A model generated the notes under the pieces. That model did no database searches. It saw only the letters and a program-made list of their open reading frames with translations, and was not told where the DNA came from. Positions 5,501 through 8,888 of a stretch of DNA of 8,888 nucleotides are shown here, one piece after another. This DNA comes from DAOTOJ01 sp035451285. GTDB lineage: Bacteria > Patescibacteriota > Minisyncoccia > UBA6257 > Brennerbacteraceae. Each line of letters starts with the position of its first letter. Positions within the stretch are counted from its first letter, which is position 1. The stretch lies in assembly GCA_035451285.1 (NCBI GenBank), contig DAOTOJ010000011.1:1-8888 (forward strand), in the 5' to 3' direction. The position numbers were made by a program, and so were the translations under genes.

Positions 5501-6073
5501 TTATTTGTAATTTGGATGTTGCTCTTTAACGTTTTTAATTTTTGCCTGATAACGGGCTAAAACATAAAATAAGGATGACAATCTGTTTAAATATTTTAAA
5601 ATTTCTGGTTTTAGTTTTTGGGATCCTTTTAAAGTTTTATTTAGTTCTAAAACACTAAGCTCGGTTTCTCTGGCTACTGCCCGTAAATAATCAAATAAAG
5701 CGCTTTCCAAATTTGAACCATAAATAATAAATTTAGTTTCACTCTTAAGCTTAGCTCCTATTTCAGCAATTAATTTCTCAAGTTTTTTTACTTTACTAAT
5801 TTCAAAATTAAGGTTTTTGGTTTTCTCTCTTAATTTTTTGTCGGCAATCAATCTAGCAACTAAAGCTTGAATAATAAATAAATCATTTTGGATATCAAAT
5901 AGAATATCTTTAATTTTCTTAGAAATTTTAAAATTACGAATAACGCCAATTAAACTGTTGAGTTTATCTAATTCGCCAAGAGTTTCTATCTCGCAAGAAG
6001 TTTTATCAATTTTGTTTTTGCCAATAAAACTTTTACCATTATCTCCTTTAGAAGTATAAAAAATTTTATTCAT
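5501..6073 (-). CDS. PduO-type cobalamin adenosyltransferase family protein, divergent
   Basis: PduO-type enzymes transfer adenosyl from ATP to cob(I)alamin. The 190-aa length and fold signatures fit: YTSKGDNGKSFIG (6-18) at the ATP-binding N terminus, LGELDKLNSLIG (32-43), IQNDLF (61-66), KFIIYGSN (114-121), YLRAVARETE (129-138) and YLNRLSSLFYVLARY (161-175). Compared from memory with human MMAB, R186, R190 and E193 correspond to R131, R135 and E138 and are kept. R191, R194 and D218 appear replaced by E136, L139 and S167, and the usual PGG is YGS. It may be a diverged enzyme, for instance supplying a B12-dependent ribonucleotide reductase, or it may have lost activity. The ATG is 2 nt after the glyA stop, so co-transcription and coupled translation are likely. 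Confidence 0.87.
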   Translation of the reverse strand: MNKIFYTSKGDNGKSFIGKNKIDKTSCEIETLGELDKLNSLIGVIRNFKISKKIKDILFDIQNDLFIIQALVARLIADKKLREKTKNLNFEISKVKKLEKLIAEIGAKLKSETKFIIYGSNLESALFDYLRAVARETELSVLELNKTLKGSQKLKPEILKYLNRLSSLFYVLARYQAKIKNVKEQHPNYK

Positions 6074-6075
6074 AT

Positions 6076-7395
6076 TTAGGGAATTGGATATCTAAAAGCT
6101 AATTTTTTAACTTTAATTTTCAATTCTTTTAATTGTTTATTTTTTGAAAGTTGTTTTTCAAAAGTTGGCAAGTATTCTTTTATTTTTTCTTTGTCAGTTG
6201 GCAAATTATAAGTTTTTAAAATTTCAACTACTTGCAAAATGAAGTTAGCAATTTCTGCCATTTGTTTTTCCCTCATGCCACGAGTAGTAATTGCCGGAGT
6301 ACCTAATCTAATTCCCGAAGGATAAAATGGCGATGATTGATCATTAACGATGGCATTTTTATTAACATTAATATTAATAAACTCTAAAGCTTTTTCCACA
6401 AAAATTCCAGTTCCCTTTCCCAAAGTTGGCGTTAAATCTATCAAAATTAAGTGGTTTTGAGTACCATTACCAATTAACTTCAATCCCCCTTTCTTTAACT
6501 TATAAGCTAAAACTCGAGAATTTTTTATAATTTGAAAAGCGTATTTTTTAAAAGAGGGTTTACTTGCTTCATCAAGACAAACTGCAATAGCTGCTGTTTG
6601 ATTATCATGCGGTCCTCCTTGAATCCCAGGGAAAACTGCTTTATTGATTTTAAAAGGAAGCTCCGGATCTTTTTCAAGCCCTCTTTTGGTAACCATAATT
6701 ATTGCTCCTCTTGGGCCTCTTAAAGTTTTGTGAGTAGTAGTAGTTATAATATGAACATAATTAACTGGCGAAGGATGATAACCAGCAACTATTAACCCGG
6801 CAATATGAGAAATATCAGCTACTAAATAAGCATCTACTTCTTTAGCAATTTCTGAAAATTTTTGATAATTAAATTTTAAAGGATAAGCAGTTGCTCCAAC
6901 CCAGATAATTTTAGGTTTATGCTTTTTAGCTAATTTTAAAATTTCCCCATAATCAAACAAATCTTTATTTTTAAGTTGCGGCAAAATATTATATTGAATA
7001 GCTTTAAAATATTTGCCAGTTATTGAAACATTATGCCCGTGGGTTAAATGCCCTCCAGAATTTAAAGATTGTCCCATAATAACTTCATTTGGCTTGCAAA
7101 GAGCAAAATAAACAGCTAAATTAGCAATCGAGCCAGAATAAGGTTGAACATTAGCAAAAGGAACTTTAAAAAGCTTTTTGGCTCTGTCGATTGCCAACAA
7201 TTCAATTTCATCAACGTATTTATTTCCAGCATAATATCTTTTTTTAGCATAACCTTCGCTATATTTGTTTACTAATCTCGATGACAGTGCTCGACGAACT
7301 TCTTTTGAAGTATAGTTTTCAGAAGGAATTAATTCTAATTCTTCTTTTTGCCTTTGATTTTCTTTGGAAATTAAATTAAAAATTTTTTTATCCAT
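6076..7395 (-). CDS. glyA: Serine hydroxymethyltransferase
   Basis: GlyA is the PLP enzyme that interconverts serine and glycine with tetrahydrofolate, the main source of one-carbon units. The 439-aa protein is of usual length (E. coli about 417). Motifs in order: ELIPSEN (21-27), YSEGYAKKRYYAGN (45-58), QPYSGSIAN (84-92), SGGHLTHG (113-120), VADISHIAGL (192-201) with D194 and H197, and TTTTHKTLRGPRG (218-230), where K223 is the Schiff-base lysine. GIQGGPHDN and PSGIRLGTPAITTRG follow. All expected catalytic elements are present. The GGPHDN segment differs from the GGPLEH of enterobacterial enzymes, a variant seen in other bacterial lineages. It heads a unit with the PduO-like gene 2 nt downstream. 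The ATG at 7395 has an extended -10 ending 14 nt upstream and no Shine-Dalgarno. Confidence 0.97.
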   Translation of the reverse strand: MDKKIFNLISKENQRQKEELELIPSENYTSKEVRRALSSRLVNKYSEGYAKKRYYAGNKYVDEIELLAIDRAKKLFKVPFANVQPYSGSIANLAVYFALCKPNEVIMGQSLNSGGHLTHGHNVSITGKYFKAIQYNILPQLKNKDLFDYGEILKLAKKHKPKIIWVGATAYPLKFNYQKFSEIAKEVDAYLVADISHIAGLIVAGYHPSPVNYVHIITTTTHKTLRGPRGAIIMVTKRGLEKDPELPFKINKAVFPGIQGGPHDNQTAAIAVCLDEASKPSFKKYAFQIIKNSRVLAYKLKKGGLKLIGNGTQNHLILIDLTPTLGKGTGIFVEKALEFININVNKNAIVNDQSSPFYPSGIRLGTPAITTRGMREKQMAEIANFILQVVEILKTYNLPTDKEKIKEYLPTFEKQLSKNKQLKELKIKVKKLAFRYPIP

Positions 7396-7409
7396 TTATT
7401 ATTATTTAT

Positions 7410-7418
7410 ATTATATCA
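7410..7418 (-). promoter_or_regulatory. Extended -10 promoter of glyA (very short leader)
   Basis: On the minus strand TGA-TATAAT (7418-7410) is a perfect extended -10. Transcription starting near 7403 would give a leader of about 8 nt before the ATG at 7395. A weak -35 (TTGTTT, 7439-7434, spacer 18) falls inside the arm of the adjacent terminator stem. Confidence 0.55.
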
Positions 7419-7432
7419 AGAATCTTTAATTA

Positions 7433-7471
7433 AAAACAAAATAGACTAATTGTATTAGTCTATTTTGTTTT
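7433..7471 (-). terminator. Intrinsic terminator of the peptidoglycan-binding protein gene, 18-bp perfect stem
   Basis: AAAACAAAATAGACTAAT (7433-7450), loop TGT (7451-7453) and the exact reverse complement (7454-7471) form an uninterrupted 18-bp stem. On either strand the 3' arm ends in TTTTGTTTT, so the structure could stop RNA polymerase in both directions. It lies 57 nt after the stop of the secreted-protein gene, with glyA's promoter just beyond, so insulating glyA from that transcript is the likely role. It is the only clear terminator in the window. Confidence 0.85.
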
Positions 7472-7527
7472 ATTACAATTATAAAACTTTTAAACTGTAG
7501 ACGTAATGCAGCTTATCGCTTATGAAG

Positions 7528-8826
7528 TTAGAATAATTGGTTTTTAAGACAACTACTAACCTTTATCCAGCCCGATGGTACATCACAAGGGGTCGGAAAA
7601 TTTCTACATTCACCGGTCTTTGGATCTTTAGCAGGAGTAATTACTTGAATACAGACAGGTCCTCCTAAATCCGCTTTACATTGTTCTTCTGTTGGGAAAG
7701 TATGTAATCCTAAATACATATAAGCTCCACAGAATTGTTTTTGCTGACAATAAAGATGGTCATTATCATACCACCAAAGATTTTGACAGGATTGAGTTGG
7801 GATTGGAGTTGGCGATTGTTCTTTTAAATTATTCAAGATATTTTGAAGTCTAGCTATTAATTCTTCGAAAACCCTAATAAGCTCACGAATTCTCTCAGCA
7901 TTGCCATTAACTGGAGTTGTAGTTGGAGCTGTAGTAATAATCATATTGGGATTTAAAATCGAGAATTCATTATCTGATTCGTCCCATAAAAATCCTTTAA
8001 ATTCATCTTTGATAATTGAAGAAAGACAACGAGCATCAGTAGTGTTCAAGCAATTTATTTCTGGTGTGCCATAACCTCTTACCGAAATTCTAACTTTATA
8101 ATGAGTTGAGTTCTCAATACTGGCAGGAATTATCCAGGAAAAAGATTCATCTGAAATTGAAGCTTTACCGATGTGATAAACAACTGGATTAGGAACTGGT
8201 GGATAAATCATAATTCTTGGCAAATCAGTTCTTACTAAATCAATTGCCACATTTTGATAAATAGGCTTAATAATTGTATTTTGTGGCAAAGCTTGAATTT
8301 CTGATTCAGTTGCTTCTCTAGTAGCTCCTTGCTCATGAATATAATAAATTGGTTCGTATTTCCAAGTTATTTTTTGGGTTTCGCCAACTTTCCAAGTTTC
8401 TCCACCATTAGGAAGAGTTAAAGTTAATTCAATGCAAGGAAATACAACTCTTGCAAAATTTTCATCAATTACTCCAGTTTGAGGCAAGCCTAACTTTCTT
8501 TGCATGTTTCTAACAGCTTCTCTGGTTAAATCTCCAAAATAACCAGTGTTCAATTTTTGAGGATAAATTTCCTCATCTTGAGATAAAATTTCTTGAAGAA
8601 TTTTTACTTCCGGAGAATTTTTACCATATCGTAAATTTTCTAATTTGAAATTGCCATAAGGACAAGCTCTAGTAATAACTGTTTTTGGCAAAACATTTTG
8701 AGTACTGGTTGTTGCTTGAACATTTGAATTCTGATTTTGGTTTTGATTCTGATTTTGAGCAAAAGAAAAACTTATTACTGAAAAAAATAAAGCCGTAAAA
8801 ACAACAATTTTTAATGCTTTTTTCAT
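7528..8826 (-). CDS. Secreted peptidoglycan-binding protein with Cys-rich C terminus
   Basis: The 432-aa protein starts with a Sec signal peptide (1-23: MKKALK, hydrophobic core, SFA before Q24). A (Gln-Asn)5 run and a Thr/Ser linker follow. A PG_binding_1-type domain occupies about 65-125, with LRYGKNSPEVKILQEIL, NTGYFGDLTREAVRNMQRK and GLPQTGVID; C55 and C131 flank it and could pair. The segment LTLPNGGETWKVGETQKITW (136-155) starts a beta-sandwich of the kind annotated as Ser-Thr-rich/Kre9-like, running to about 291. Then come a Thr/Pro linker, an amphipathic helix (309-336) and a C-terminal region with eight Cys (347-426) that includes two similar-sized Cys-rich segments. It probably binds the cell wall from outside. 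It is monocistronic, followed by an 18-bp-stem terminator. I see no catalytic domain. Confidence 0.88.
   Translation of the reverse strand: MKKALKIVVFTALFFSVISFSFAQNQNQNQNQNSNVQATTSTQNVLPKTVITRACPYGNFKLENLRYGKNSPEVKILQEILSQDEEIYPQKLNTGYFGDLTREAVRNMQRKLGLPQTGVIDENFARVVFPCIELTLTLPNGGETWKVGETQKITWKYEPIYYIHEQGATREATESEIQALPQNTIIKPIYQNVAIDLVRTDLPRIMIYPPVPNPVVYHIGKASISDESFSWIIPASIENSTHYKVRISVRGYGTPEINCLNTTDARCLSSIIKDEFKGFLWDESDNEFSILNPNMIITTAPTTTPVNGNAERIRELIRVFEELIARLQNILNNLKEQSPTPIPTQSCQNLWWYDNDHLYCQQKQFCGAYMYLGLHTFPTEEQCKADLGGPVCIQVITPAKDPKTGECRNFPTPCDVPSGWIKVSSCLKNQLF
8728..8757. repeat. Short 18-bp-period repeat encoding the Gln-Asn run
   Basis: ATTCTGATTTTG occurs at 8728-8739 and again at 8746-8757, 18 bp apart, with similar sequence between. 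It encodes the (Gln-Asn)5 tract just after the signal peptide of the secreted protein. Such a tract can vary in length by replication slippage. Confidence 0.6.
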
Positions 8827-8874
8827 ACTAATTTATTAATTAATTGCTTTGGTCTTGATTAATTTTATTTGACC

Positions 8875-8880
8875 ATTATA
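8875..8880 (-). promoter_or_regulatory. -10 element of the secreted-protein gene
   Basis: On the minus strand TATAAT (8880-8875), directly preceded by TG, would start transcription near 8868, about 40 nt before the ATG at 8826. The matching -35 would lie beyond the window edge, so this is only a partial promoter call. Confidence 0.4.
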
Positions 8881-8888
8881 CATTAATA

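Noticed and set aside
6532..6723. 63-codon plus-strand open frame opposite glyA
   Set aside because: It is antisense to the PLP-lysine region of glyA, with no family match or start signal.
1..8888. Recoded TGA, CRISPR array, insertion sequence or defence cassette
   Set aside because: TGA ends the RNHCP gene normally and no conserved protein needs TGA read through. No spaced direct repeats, terminal inverted repeats, transposase or defence motifs were seen.

Overview
The window is a strongly AT-rich bacterial scaffold piece, probably from a Candidate Phyla Radiation (Patescibacteria) genome, most likely Parcubacteria. This placement is an inference. It rests on low GC, short intergenic spaces, no recognisable Shine-Dalgarno sequence before any gene, a tRNA without an encoded CCA end, an RNHCP-domain protein, and a secreted peptidoglycan-binding protein with a Cys-rich tail of a kind I associate with that group. 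TGA is used as a stop (RNHCP gene), so nothing points to TGA recoding. Two runs of exactly 100 N (1380-1479 and 4541-4640) are placeholder scaffold gaps.

Layout. Positions 1-69 hold a tRNA-Glu(UUC) on the minus strand, cut by the window edge. It is divergent from rplS (ribosomal protein L19, plus strand), which is followed 14 nt later by a tRNA-Leu with the unusual anticodon AAG. Everything from 798 to 3938 is on the minus strand. Read in the direction of transcription it is murB, an RNHCP zinc-ribbon-like gene overlapping murB by one base, then a separately promoted long coiled-coil gene interrupted by gap 1, then an 88-aa coiled-coil gene. A 28-bp spacer separates murB from a divergent, membrane-anchored PEBP/YbhB-like gene. 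Across gap 2 lies a convergent six-TM membrane protein. Upstream of it are a PduO-type cobalamin adenosyltransferase homologue and glyA, 2 nt apart. Last comes a secreted peptidoglycan-binding protein, separated from glyA by a perfect 18-bp stem that is a strong intrinsic terminator.

Function. The recognisable genes are housekeeping: translation (L19, two tRNAs), peptidoglycan precursor synthesis (MurB), one-carbon metabolism (GlyA) and envelope proteins. The less ordinary parts are the coiled-coil pair, the PduO homologue with several conserved active-site positions replaced, the A34 tRNA-Leu, and the very short predicted leaders with overlapping divergent promoters. I found no CRISPR array, insertion sequence, integrase, toxin-antitoxin pair or defence cassette. 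I do not see a clearly new multi-gene system.
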